Part shown: positions 11,230 through 21,153 of the stretch, in pieces | Layout of the letters: every line of letters begins with the position of its first letter | Position numbering within the stretch: position 1 is the first letter of the stretch | Assembly (NCBI GenBank): GCA_023935145.1 | Contig: CM043698.1 | Location: forward strand, 146,995,625 to 147,059,624 | From: Bretschneidera sinensis | Taxonomy: Eukaryota; Streptophyta; Magnoliopsida; Brassicales; Akaniaceae | Length of the DNA stretch: 64,000 nt | Reading direction: 5' to 3' | Notes under the pieces: generated by a model | Told to the model about the DNA's origin: nothing | What the model saw: the letters and a program-made list of their open reading frames with translations, nothing else | Databases searched by the model: none | Program-made: the position numbers and the translations under genes

Positions 11230-12785
11230 CTAAAATCCTACAATTCTGGTGCTCATGGTGGTGAGGAGTAATGTACGACGACTCAGTGCATCTGCGACAC
11301 GGTTCAGACTTCCTGCTTGGTGCCTTAGCATAAACATAAACTCCTGCAAGTACACCACCCACTTGGCATGCCGCCGACTCAACTTGTGTTGGCCATTGAT
11401 GTACTTCAGGGCCTCATGATCAATGATAAGGATGAACTCCCTTTGCACTAGGTAGTGACTTCAATGTTTCAGGGATTGAACTATGGCATAAAACTCCAGA
11501 TCATAGGTGGAATAATTCTTGTTTGATCATGATAGCTTCTCATTGAAAAAAGCTATTAGCGACTCTCTTAACTCAGAACACCACCAATACCAACCCCCGA
11601 TGCATCACAGTTTACTTCAAACACCTTTTCGAAATCAGGAAGTGCCAAAACTGGTGCCTCTGTCATCTTCTACTTGACCAGTTGAAAACTGGTTTCTGCT
11701 TTCTCGGACCACTGAAAATCATGCCCTTTAAGGCACTCTGTGATAGGAGCAATCAGAGTGCTGAAATTTCTGATGAACCGACGGTAGAAGGATGCCAATC
11801 CTTGGAAACTCCTGACATCATGCAAGGTCTTTGGTTTGGGCCACTCCAAGACCGCATCTATCTTAGACTGATATGCTTGAACACCATTAGTAGACAAAAC
11901 AAAACCCAAAAAAGTAACAGAAGTAGTGAAGAAAGAACACTTCTTCTGATTGAAGTACAGGCGCTCCGTCCTCAACATATCAAAAACAGCACGGAGGTGA
12001 TCAAAATATGACTCCCACGTTGGACTATAAATGAGGATGTCATCGAAGTAAACTACAACAAACTTCCCCATAAAAGGCCGTAAAACCTGATGCATAAACC
12101 TCATAAATGTGTTGGTTGTATTGGACAGCCCAAATGGCATGACCATCCACTCATACAACCCATGCTGCGTCTTAAACGATGTCTTCCACTCATCTCCAGG
12201 CCTTATTCTGATTTGGTGGTATCTGCTTCTAAGGTCGATTTTTGAGAAGACCCTAGAACCGGACAGCTGATCTAACATATCATCTAGGCGGGGAATTAGG
12301 AACCGATATTTCACTGTGATCCTGTTGATGGCTCTGCTATCAACACACATACGCCAAGAATCATCCTTCTTCGGCACTAGTAGGGCAGGAACTGCGTATG
12401 GGCTCATTCTCTCACGGATGTAGCCCCTCTCCAACAACTCTACCACATGTCACTGCAACTCTTTAGATTCCTTGGGGCTGAGGTGATACACCGGTCGATT
12501 AAGCAAACTGGACCCTGGAACAAGGTCGATCTGACGCTGAATGTCGCTCATAGACGGCAACCCAAGAGGAAGATCTTCTGGCATCAGGTCAGAAAACTTT
12601 GCTAGCAGCTGCTGCACCTCGGCTGGTAATTCTGGATTCAGGTCTGTTATACTATTCCTACAAGGCAGCAGAGCATAGACCACGTCTCCATGCTCAACCT
12701 TGGCTAAAAACCTGAACATCGAAAGCAGATTAGTATTATTGGGTATCAAAGTAGGAGTGGTTCCTTCCCGACGAGGTGCCAACAC
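11230..12785 (-). pseudogene. G1 reverse transcriptase and RNase H
   Basis: RT occupies 11670-12785. An in-frame TGA (12447-12449) separates the N-terminal part (RQIDLVPGSSLLNRPVYHLS) from the palm and fingers part. The catalytic YFDDILIY is intact, as are [19 protein letters not shown] and MPFGLSN. RNase H is split by frame changes between 11450 and 11670 and ends with the gypsy tether HQAGSLNRVADALSRR (11230-11448). The missing frame continuity means no active polymerase. Confidence 0.85.
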
Positions 12786-13382
12786 AATCTTCTTCCCTTT
12801 GATGCTAAAGAATATATGTTTTTCTGCCCATCATGAATAACACTGCGATCATATTGCCAAGGCCTGCCTAACAATACATGACAAGCATCCATAGACACAA
12901 CATCACACCAAGCATTATCGAAATATTTCTTACCAATCGAAAAAGAAACTAGGCATCGCCTATCTACTGTTACATCACTGCCTTTATTCAGCCATGACAA
13001 TTTGTACGGCTTAGGATGACGATCTGTCCTCAATTGCAGTTTTTGGACAGCCTCTTTAGACACTACATTCTCACAACTGCCACTATCAATGATCATCTTG
13101 CAGACTTTATCGACAACTGTACAGGTCGTGTGGAAAATATTTGTCCTCAACCATTCGTCCCCTGAATTGCCCTTGGGGGTCAGTAGACTCTTACGAATGA
13201 CCAGAGTCTCATGGCCATCTACATACAACACATCTCCATATTCATCATTGTCATACATAGGCTCTCCAATCTCTTCAGTTTTGTCTACCCAATCGTCCTC
13301 AATTAGGAGATTTTTGCCCTTATGACTAGCAGGCTTCCTGCACTCAGTCGATTTATGCCCATGTTCACCACATCTAAAACAT
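12746..13382 (-). pseudogene. G1 protease and zinc knuckle
   Basis: The retropepsin-like aspartic protease has an intact active-site motif, MIIDSGSCENV. It is followed by LGRPWQYDR, the usual end of the domain in plant chromoviruses. Just upstream in element order (13339-13382) is a CCHC knuckle, CFRCGEHGHKSTEC. The protease frame overlaps the RT frame by 40 bp in another phase, so either a programmed shift or decay separates them; decay is likelier given the other lesions. Confidence 0.8.
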
Positions 13383-13743
13383 ATAATATTTGGGTTAGGG
13401 TTACCTTGGGGTGGCTGCTAGGCAAGACGGGATTCCTAAGGGTGAACTGGCCGACTATTTTGATTGCCTCTGTTCATTGGCCTCCTATTCTGCTGTTTTT
13501 CCACCGCAAGTACACGCCGATATGTTTCCGAAACGGTCCATAGCGAGTGAAGGCTGAGGACATCCTGTAGGGGCTGCTGTAATCCCCCAAATACCATGTC
13601 ACCATCTGTTCCTCTGTCTCAGATAAATCGTTCTGGGCTACCAATTGATAGAATTTCTCCGTGTAATCATCCACCGATCTCGTGCCCTGCCTCAACGAAT
13701 GAAGTAGCTGAAACAAGGTTTGAGTGTAGCCGAAAGGAAGGAA
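13383..13743 (-). pseudogene. G1 gag C-terminal fragment
   Basis: The reading FQLLHSLRQGTRSVDDYTEK FYQLVAQ (open 13474-13773) is the C-terminal half of a chromovirus gag capsid domain. Compare the same block in G2 (RFQLLHQGTRSVDDYTADFY). Its N-terminal half is missing because ALG9 sequence begins at about 13744. Confidence 0.75.
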
Positions 13744-14349
13744 GTGGGGAATGGCACTGCTTCCCATCATCATTTTTCATTCCTGATTATGTGGGTGAAG
13801 TACGATGGATTGATGATGGGTTCCATGGTCTTCTTCCATTTTCGTTTAATTCTACATTAGGGGGGACTTCAGCAGCACCATCATATTTTAACAATAAGAA
13901 CAAGGCATCAGATGAGCAATATGTAATATATCATCTCCTTCATATTTCTCTCAAGCCTCCTCTTTTCATCTCTTTTTTCTCATGAAGTATTATACTCACT
14001 GTCTACATTTCACCTCCTGGATATCGAAGCTTGTACTTTTCTTGTCGAATTGCCGCTTAAACAACCTTAGCCTTCTCGTGGAAATGACTTGTCAACATGG
14101 GAGGTAAAATTAATCGTATTTTGTAGTTTCTTTCACTTTTCTTTTTGTGCCGACCTCCCGTCCACCCACCCTCCACTTTCCTTGTGTGATTGTACTGAAA
14201 TCATTATGTACTTTCAGCCTGTTGCAGTGTTGCCTTACCTGGACGAGGAGCTCTCACCTGCCCTGTATCGGTCATTCTTCATCCAAAACCGGTGGCTGGA
14301 GAGGAATGTTTTTGGCAAGTACAAACTGCTTAAAAGAGTAAACAAATGA
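13744..14349 (+). pseudogene. ALG9: ALG9 pseudogene copy A (last three exons)
   Basis: Matches the C-terminal end of the ER mannosyltransferase that adds alpha-1,2-mannose to the dolichol-linked N-glycan precursor. Exon iii (about 13744-13922, FPSSFF.PDYVGEVRWIDDG) is cut at its start by G1. Exon iv is 14014-14103 (DIEACTFLVELPL...RGNDLSTWE) and exon v 14218-14349 (PVAVLPYLDEELSPALYRSF, stop TGA). Exon iv has an in-frame TAG where ALG9 normally continues, and the base pair before it reads AC instead of the AG acceptor. Both lesions recur in copies B and C. Intron donors (GT) are otherwise clear. Confidence 0.88.
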
Positions 14350-14712
14350 ATATAAGCACAGTAGTAATCTACTTGGTTCTAATTGTTCTGATTTCTTGAC
14401 TGTCTGTGATTATTGAGGGCTTATTAGTTGAGCATTAACCCCTTCTTACAACGAAAAGAAGGGGGTGGAGGGAATGAAATGAGAATTGACCCCAAATCAG
14501 TGATGAGTTGTAAGATTCTGACTAGCAGTAGGTTTATTCTGATTTTGTAGTTAGTTGAATTGCTTGTTGATCTAAGCATGATATTGTCGATGACTTTATA
14601 TGCATCTTCTCCTACCTGAATGAGACATTTCCTATAATATCTAGGGTATTTGTTATTCGAGATGGATTTTTTGATAGGGTGTGCACGGATTGGGTTGGAT
14701 TAGGTTAGAGGT

Positions 14713-15149
14713 CATGATGGAGTACATAATGAAGAGTAGAATTAGGGAATTTAATTTAAGTATTGGAGAATATTTTAATTATGGAGATAATTATGTAAGT
14801 GACAATATTAGGGGTATTTAGGTTTATTTAAGTTTAGTTAATCAGTTTTTATAAAGTTCCTTATTGGAGTAGGATTAGGAATTATCATATTAGCTAGTTT
14901 CCATATTGGAGTGAGAATAGGACTAGGAACTACCATATTAGCTAGTTTCTTTATCGGAGTAGGACTTGGTATCCCAAAATCTCTATATAAGAGAGATGAT
15001 TCATGTGATGTTGATTTGTTTTTTATCTTTTTAATTCATTGCTATTATCTCTTTGATACTGTCATGTCCTGTCACATGTCAACTTTAGTATAATTTATGA
15101 CATATTTTTCTTAACCGGAACCTAGCTTAACCCATGATGGATTACATAA
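14713..15149. repeat. Insertion-like block with 17-bp flanking direct repeat (unit A)
   Basis: Catgatgga(g/t)tacataa occurs at 14713-14729 and again at 15133-15149, bracketing about 400 bp. Inside are two to three diverged units of roughly 42 bp (14862-14965, core 'ggagtaggattaggaatt') and a TATA-like ctctatataagagag (14983-14997). Copies exist in units B and C. It could be a solo LTR or retroposon. The flanking repeat is too long for an ordinary LTR target duplication. Confidence 0.4.
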
Positions 15150-16135
15150 ATCCCAGGTGAAAAGCTAAGTTGAGTTCGGGATGATTTGCGAAATCAATAT
15201 TCAAATGAGTTGGATTGAGTTAGTTTGAGATTAAGTTGACTTGGGTTGAGCTAGATTCTTGAATTTTATTTTTCAATTTCAAATGCTAAACATTATCAAT
15301 TGAATTTTAAAAAGGTCAAATAGTTATACTCGAATCTAAACATCTTTTGGACATTAAAATTTCAACGGTTTAAACCAACGAAAACGTACTAAAAAACCAT
15401 CTTACAAAAATTTAAATCACTTGCTAATAGTATTGTTGATAACTAAACCATACATTTTTCAAGTTTCTCATAAATTAAAAGAAAAAAACAAAGATGGCTT
15501 TACACAATCAGGATATATATAGGTGACTTCCAATTTCATCATCCTCTCTCTGCATATTCACCTGCATGTTACAGGGCCACCAAAAGCATTTTACAATGGA
15601 AGCACCAGTTTGCTTGTCCATGCTTGCTGAAACATGCCAGATTCAGAATCGGTCAATCTTATCATTCAAGATTCCCATGTACTAGCATAGCAGCAGCAAC
15701 AGAAGAAAAATTCAAGAATGATAAAAGATTCACACCCAGTATATTTTCTTCAAACATAACCAATCAAATGAAGAGAGAAAGCAATAACACAGACAATCAT
15801 GGAGGATGAATTGGTTAATCTAGATATTTGTTGTACTTGAATATTTAAAATCAGCAAGAGGGGTCAACGAGGCATCAATAGTTTTCAGGCTATTTGAGTC
15901 TGAATAATATAATATCCCTCTTATCATTCCCAATGAAATGCAAATTATAATATTAAACCTAGAAACTACAAAGGAAAGACATGATAAAAATACAGCAGCT
16001 TTTCATCAGAATGGAGACTAATATATAGTCTGTAAATTTCTTCACAGTAGAATGATCTAATAATCTTTGCTGACCCCTTGTTGGCCTGTTGGGAGGACTT
16101 TTTGTTGAGTTTTTTCTTTTGATAGTTAGGAATTA
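15150..16135. other. Unit A intergenic DNA, no gene seen
   Basis: AT-rich sequence repeated nearly unchanged in units B and C. Small ORFs (for example 15624-15809) differ between copies by indels and show no known motif. It may include the 3' flank of ALG9. Confidence 0.5.
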
Positions 16136-16430
16136 GGATTTCCAGAAGAAGATGCCATTCGTTTGATGATAAATAAAAAGGAATATAAAAAATTCGAGTG
16201 CCCGAAGCTGAAGCAGTTACTTTCGAAGTAGCAAAAAGAAAAGCACCTACGAAAGTGGGAGAGTTAGAGTCGAAAAGAGAATTCATTACTTCTTTTACTG
16301 ATTCAAAACCGTGCAGGAGACTTTCATCTCGCACGGCTCCTAAGTGATAAAAGTAAAGAAGAACATATATATTTTTTTATTACCTTTCTGTATGTATAAG
16401 ATTGAATCCATTCGATTTCTAAAACGGACT
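16136..16430 (-). pseudogene. ndhB: Plastid-derived ndhB fragment (NUPT), copy A
   Basis: The reverse strand reads the 3' end of the chloroplast ndhB group II intron followed by the start of ndhB exon 2. About 16305-16339 is group II domain V: the AGC triad in GAGCCGTGCGAGATGAAAG, a GAAA loop and a closing CTGCACGGTT arm. The exon part still reads [20 protein letters not shown] and [12 protein letters not shown], against ndhB's SKVAASASATRIF and [13 protein letters not shown] (remembered family sequence). The ndhB product is a thylakoid NDH complex subunit. Here it is only a nuclear copy of plastid DNA, with point changes. Confidence 0.85.
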
Positions 16431-16434
16431 ACAA

Positions 16435-16652
16435 ATCTTACTTTTTGGGGAATCAAGTTCCCTGTCTTTTGTTGGTGTGGGAATCAAGTTCTCAACTTGT
16501 GCCGAGGTTGAAACCGAGCCTATCGTGCTTCTATTCAAGTTTGCCACCAGTGTTGGAGTTGGTTCTGGGTGACCATTCTTATCGAAGAACAAGATTGGGA
16601 CAGGCATGTAGGCGTGGAGCATAAGCTTCATGGCATAAAGCTGAAGAAACAA
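16435..16652 (-). other. Unrecognised ORF repeated in three units, copy A
   Basis: An open stretch reading PVPILFFDKNGHPEPTPTLV then ANLNRSTIGSVSTSAQVENL, followed by a Thr/Asp/Lys-rich tail. I do not recognise it. It lies against the plastid insert. Copies at 38519-38746 and 62231-62476 keep the frame but differ at several residues and at the N-terminus through an 8-bp repeat. Could be an exon of a host gene or chance. Confidence 0.3.
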
Positions 16653-16660
16653 TCATTATT

Positions 16661-17126
16661 ATTGTAATATCTGTAGTTGTTAAAAGTCCAAGGCGTACTT
16701 ACACATAAAAGATACCTAAGCGCAAGTTTATTAAAATATGTATATAATACATATAATTAATATGAAACAAACAATATTAAGAAATCATGAATTTTTAATT
16801 TCTAAATAAATTATAATAATTATTTTAATATGAAAATATTAAAAATATTTTTAGTGTCCAACTATTTCTCTTTAGAGTTGACAAAGCTGGTTGAGTAGAC
16901 AAACTGCTAAGCAAATATTTGAGATATAGAATGCATTGTTGACTGCAGGTTACAGGCTGCAGTTATTAAAAAATGTTTCAATAAATTACTTCCACTTTCA
17001 GAGTTATAACTTAACTGATTTCGACAAAAAATGCAACTGAAAACTATACAAATAAAAGTTTAAAATAAAGCAACGACTTTTTTTGGGAAGATGTAGTTAA
17101 CATAGCATAGGAATAGGGGAAAGACC
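16661..17126. other. Unit A intergenic DNA upstream of AAA gene
   Basis: AT-rich, no gene. It is repeated in unit C (62500-62914), and its middle part (16718-17020) reappears alone at 46178-46478, marking the continuation of unit B beyond its transposon insertions. Confidence 0.6.
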
Positions 17127-18222
17127 AAGAGTGAGCTTCTCCTATTTTATAATTCAACAACTAGACCTTCTCCTCATACACAACATTATTACCGATTTGT
17201 TGAAAATGCCTTCAAATGAACTCAATGCACAAAAGTTTCTCGCCATGGTAGCTTCTCTTACTGCTTCATCAATGCTTATCCCCCGAATTGCCAACGACCT
17301 CATTCCACATGAGATTCGAAGATTCTTCTCCGGTCTCCAAGGTTTTTCCAATCGATTCTCTTCCCAACTCACCATCCTCATCGAAGAATATCAAGGGCAC
17401 TCACTGAATAAGGTCTTTAGGCGGTGAATATCTATTTGGGAACCAAAGTATGCATGCTTGTTAAAAGACTTAAAGTGGGCAAGGCTGAAGAGGAGAAGAA
17501 ATTAGCAATCACCATGGATAGAGATGAAAAGATAGTTGATGATTTTGATAACATAAAAGTTCAGTGGAGATTTATCTGCACACAAGATGAATCATCTGGT
17601 ACTAGCAGACACTTTGGTGATCTTAACGTGCTGCGATCAGAAAAAAGATCTTATGAGTTAAGTTTTTACGAGAGACACAAAGGGAAATTGTTGAATTCTT
17701 ACTTGACATACATTTTAGAGAGAGCAAAGGCCATTAAAGAAGAGAGCAAGGTAATAAAACTTCACACAGTTGATTACAAATGTAGGGATTCTAATTCCAT
17801 TAATCTTGATCACCCAACGAACTTCAAGACCCTGGCATTGGATTCAGAGCTTAGGAAAGCATTGTTGATGATTTGAATTCCTTCATGAAGGCGAAGGAAT
17901 TCTACAGAAGAATTGGGAAAGCTTGGAAGCGCGGATACTTGTTATATGGACCTCCTGGAACAGGCAAATCAAGTCTGATTGCAGCCATGGCAAATCACCT
18001 GAACTAGGACATCTATGATTTGGATTTAACTGATGTTCACTGCAATTCTGATTTAAGAACATTGTTGCTTAGCATGTCAAACCGATCCATTCTTGTCATG
18101 AAAGATATTGATTGCAGTATCAAGCTGCAAAACAGAGAATCAGGGGATGAACCTGCAAACAGTGGTCAAAAGCAGGCCAGTTTAAGCAATCTCTCTTTCT
18201 ATGTCGGTCTTACTCAATTCTA

Positions 18223-18491
18223 GGGTATGTTCGGATCCTGGAAAATTTCGAAGGAAAGACAAATCGGAAGAAAAATTGTAAAGGAAATAAAAGTGAAAAA
18301 TAAGAATATGAACATTTTTCGTTTTTGTTTTGTTTGGATGTAAACGAAAAGTCTAGAGGAATATAACAAAATTTAACAAAGCTAATTAGTGAAAAATTCA
18401 GGGTTTCAAATGAAAGTTTTCTTTTCTTTTTAATTTTCATTTTCCTTCAAATTTTCCTTTCTTTCACATTTTCCAGGATCTAAACATACCC
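18223..18491. mobile_element. MITE 1 in AAA pseudogene intron
   Basis: 269 bp with terminal inverted repeats. The left end is GGGTATGTTCGGATCCTGG; the right end, read inverted, is GGGTATGTTTAGATCCTGG. Flanks are CTA and TTA, compatible with a 3-bp TTA/TAA target of PIF/Harbinger (Tourist) MITEs. The same left end begins at 63975 in unit C, so the insertion predates the duplication. Confidence 0.7.
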
Positions 18492-18494
18492 TTA

Positions 18495-18698
18495 AGGCTA
18501 TGATTAATAGAAAGAAAAAGCAAGAGGAAAGAAAGGAAGAAGAAAGAAAAGTGAGTGCAAAGCACATTTCTATCTTTTGATAGAAAAGGAAAGTGAGGAT
18601 TGATGTTTTCCTTCAATCCTCTTATTTTTCCATCCACTCCATCTTCTTTCCTCTCCTTTTTCTTTTCTCCCACTTTTCTTCTCTACCAATCTGAGCCT
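18495..18698. mobile_element. MITE 2, adjacent to MITE 1
   Basis: About 204 bp. The left end is AAGGCTATGATTAATAGA; the right end inverted is AAGGCTCAGATTGGTAGA. The interior is purine-rich on one arm and pyrimidine-rich on the other. It shares the TTA at 18492-18494 with MITE 1 and has TAA on the right, again Harbinger-like. Confidence 0.55.
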
Positions 18699-19279
18699 TA
18701 AGCAATCATCTCAAGTTCTTTTAACAGGAATGACACATAACACATAAAAACTCATGAACTAGCTAATAGTATAACATACTAATCTGATCTCTTGTATGTG
18801 ATCTTGTCATTTCAAACAGGTGACTCTTTCAGGGCTCCTAAACTTCATTGATGGACTCTGGTCATGCTGTGGCGATGAACGTATAATTGTATTCACAACC
18901 AATCATAAAGACAGGCTTGATCCTGCTTTGCTTAGGCCTAGTCGAATGGACATGCACGTTCACGTCATATTGTTCAATTTCTGCATTCGAGCAACTAGCT
19001 TTGAATAATCTTGGATTTAGCCATCACAATCTCTTTGAAGAGAGAGAAGCGCTTATAAGGGAAATTGAAGTCACCCCTGCAGAAGTTTCTGGGGAGCTAA
19101 TGAAGAGCGCTGACGACGAAATTTCCCTTCAAGGACTCATCAGATTCCTTCAAACAAAGAAATTAGAGCCTGAAACTAAGGGGCATGTTGAAGATAAGGA
19201 AAGGAAAAGAAAAAGGAAAGATGATCATATAATAGGGAGAGGGAGAGGAGGTCTGCAAAGAGGGAGGTATGGAAAATAA

Positions 19280-19739
19280 ATGAAGAACAATCACTGAACT
19301 AAACCCAGAAATAATTATGGGAAAAAAATGGAAAAAGAGAAGAAGAAAGTTTTGACAATAGATGTGAAGTTGAGATTCATTCCTTATTTTTTTTTTATAA
19401 AGGGATTGATCCTACTTAAATTGTTGCTTGCTTTAAGGCGTTATATTAGCAAATTTTAAACAAAATACATCAGATAATTTATATTTCTTTTAACATAATA
19501 CATTTCTTTCAGATTAATATTTTTCTTCTTCTTCGTTTCAACATAGGTTTTAAATTAACCGTGTCCTTTCTTTTTTTCTTCGTTTTGTGTTATAAATGCA
19601 GAAAGAATTGAATTATATTATCAGGTATCCAATAGGCAATATTTCAGACTGGAACCTGTCTCAAATCTGATTAGTCACTATTGCAGCCCGCTTGAATCAG
19701 GTCGGGTCGGGTAAGATGCCCAAAATAAATGACCCGTCA
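19280..19739. other. Intergenic DNA after AAA copy A
   Basis: AT-rich with T-runs at 19386-19400. No coding features recognised. Confidence 0.5.
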
Positions 19740-19985
19740 CCATCCCTACTACAGAGGGAAGGATCAGGAAGCTTGAAAACTCAGGAACTTGTTGTATGGC
19801 CCTCCTGGAACCAGCTTGACTGCAGCCATCTATGGCTTGTATATTACAACAGATGCTACATCTCTGAGTTAAGGCAAATGCTGCTTGGTATGTCCAGCTG
19901 ATCTATACTTGTAGTTGAGGATATGATCGCACTATCAAGCTAATCGAACCAGGCAATGATTGTCAAAATCTGGTCAGCATAATCT
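19740..19985 (+). pseudogene. Second AAA-ATPase scrap
   Basis: A diverged second copy of the Walker A to Walker B region of the same family. Short matches in shifting frames are TTGTATGGCCCTCCTGGAAC (Walker A), SELRQMLLGMSS (compare SDLRTLLLSMSN in copy A), SILVVEDM-like, then IKLIEPGNDCQN (compare IKLQNRESGDE). Several indels and stops. It suggests the AAA gene was once tandemly arranged here. The sequence 19986-20216 has no clear identity. Confidence 0.6.
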
Positions 19986-20216
19986 TACTGTGAATACATT
20001 GCAAGACCAGACATACAAAAAAAATGCCAAATGTTGATGACAAAAGGAGGATAAAGGTAGTCCTGTCTTCTTGACCTTCAACGAGGTGGAAACAGTGCTT
20101 GGTGATTGTGGATTTGAAGAAGGTGAGAGTTTTGGACCAGCCTTGGTGCTATGATCGTGTTCGTTCGGTACACATGCACTTGTAAGAGTAGCCACCCGGA
20201 GTGTGTTACTTAAACC

Positions 20217-21072
20217 TGTTGGAAATCACCTTGACAAGATGCTCAGGTGGTGATCTTCCAAACACCCAAGTCTTGAATGACTTGTAGAAAGAATTTCAGC
20301 AATCAAACACAAGAACAGAAAATCAAAGAAAGAAAGAAGACAAGTAATTTGTTGTCGAGGTTCGGCAATGTGCCTACGTCCCCGTGAGTTCCTCCGAACT
20401 CTCTGCACTATCTCAATGGTTCTTACAAAGTTACAGCAATCCCCTTCAAGAATCCAAGTTCTTGAAGAACCAAGAAGAGAACGAGAAAGTGATAGACCTA
20501 TTACAATGCTTTCTATCAATTCTCTACTAACCTCTCTTCTTTACAACCAGCCTCACTACAAGAGTCCCTCTTGTGTTTATGTCTCTCACACAATTCTCTC
20601 TTGTGTTTACAATGATCTCACAATGTCACAACCTGTGTAGTTCTCTCACACACCTTTTTCACCACTTGAAATGAGGCTAGGAAACCCTTTTTATAGCCTC
20701 TTAATTCTTGGACAATCTTGTGAATCATTCTTGACCCTTTGATCATGTTCTTCCTTTAATCTCAGCCCTTCATCACTCTCCAAGTGATGTTGTGCATTTT
20801 GGTGTGGTGCTGTGTGCTGCGGTGTGACCAGATACTGCAGCCTCCAGATGCTGTGCGCACACTTCCTGCCTGTGGGCAGAAACTTCCACAGCAGTGTGCC
20901 TGACCTTCCCATGCTCAAAATTGAAGCACACACATGTGTGCAACCTTATAACTTGCTGAACTTTCATACTCCACCTTTGGTTTGGATTTTAACCATCCTT
21001 GAACCATGTTTGGACCTGTTCAAACCTTGACCATGTTTAAACCATGTTTAAACCTTAGACAAAAAACCAACA
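20217..21072 (-). repeat. C2 3' LTR
   Basis: 856 bp, TGTTGG...CCAACA. On the element strand it contains GGCTATAAAAAGG as TATA box (about 20685-20697). Directly inside lies the polypurine tract AGACAAAGGTAGAGAT (21073-21088 on the reverse strand), identical in C1 and C3. Small ORFs within it are artefacts. Confidence 0.92.
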
Positions 21073-21153
21073 ATCTCTACCTTTGTCTAAGCGTTTAAAC
21101 CCGAACTATTTGTGCAGAGACCTTCAGGATCCAAACTCATCTTGAGTCATCAA

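Larger units (their letters stand above)
9437..13743 (-). mobile_element. G1: chromovirus-like Ty3/gypsy element, 5'-truncated
   Basis: A reverse-strand gypsy element with domain order protease, RT, RNase H, integrase (reading right to left), the Ty3/gypsy order. The gag 5' half, primer site and 5' LTR are missing, because the right end joins ALG9 exon sequence at about 13744. The left end abuts the caulimovirid movement domain; a plausible LTR end there is TGCTAGGCACC at 9437. Stops and frame changes occur in every domain. Confidence 0.85.
17206..19279 (+). pseudogene. BCS1-like AAA-ATPase pseudogene, copy A
   Basis: Resembles plant BCS1/HSR4-type AAA-ATPases (N-terminal anchor, AAA domain). 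Start ATG 17206 (MPSNELNAQKF) with the family N-terminus IANDLIPHEIRRFFSGL and VNIYLGTKV. Walker A GPPGTGKSS is at about 17950. Walker B reads ILVMKDID, with the catalytic-type Glu replaced by Lys. The second exon begins after a CAG at 18817-18819 (VTLSGLLNFIDGLWSCCGDE, TTNHKDRLDPALLRPSRMD) and ends at 19279 after VTPAEVSGELMKS and a Lys/Arg/Gly-rich tail. Lesions: frame change near 17425, one-base deletion near 17868, TAG at 18005-18007, frame change near 18960. The intron holds two MITEs. Confidence 0.88.

Noticed and set aside
14089..14349. Independent 86-codon gene starting MSTWEVKL
   Set aside because: It is ALG9 exon iv end, unspliced intron and exon v read through; the M is not a real start.
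20226..21030. Several ORFs of 64-97 codons inside the C2 LTRs (also at 24785-25589 and in C1 LTRs)
   Set aside because: They lie in LTRs, overlap one another on both strands and vary with LTR substitutions.
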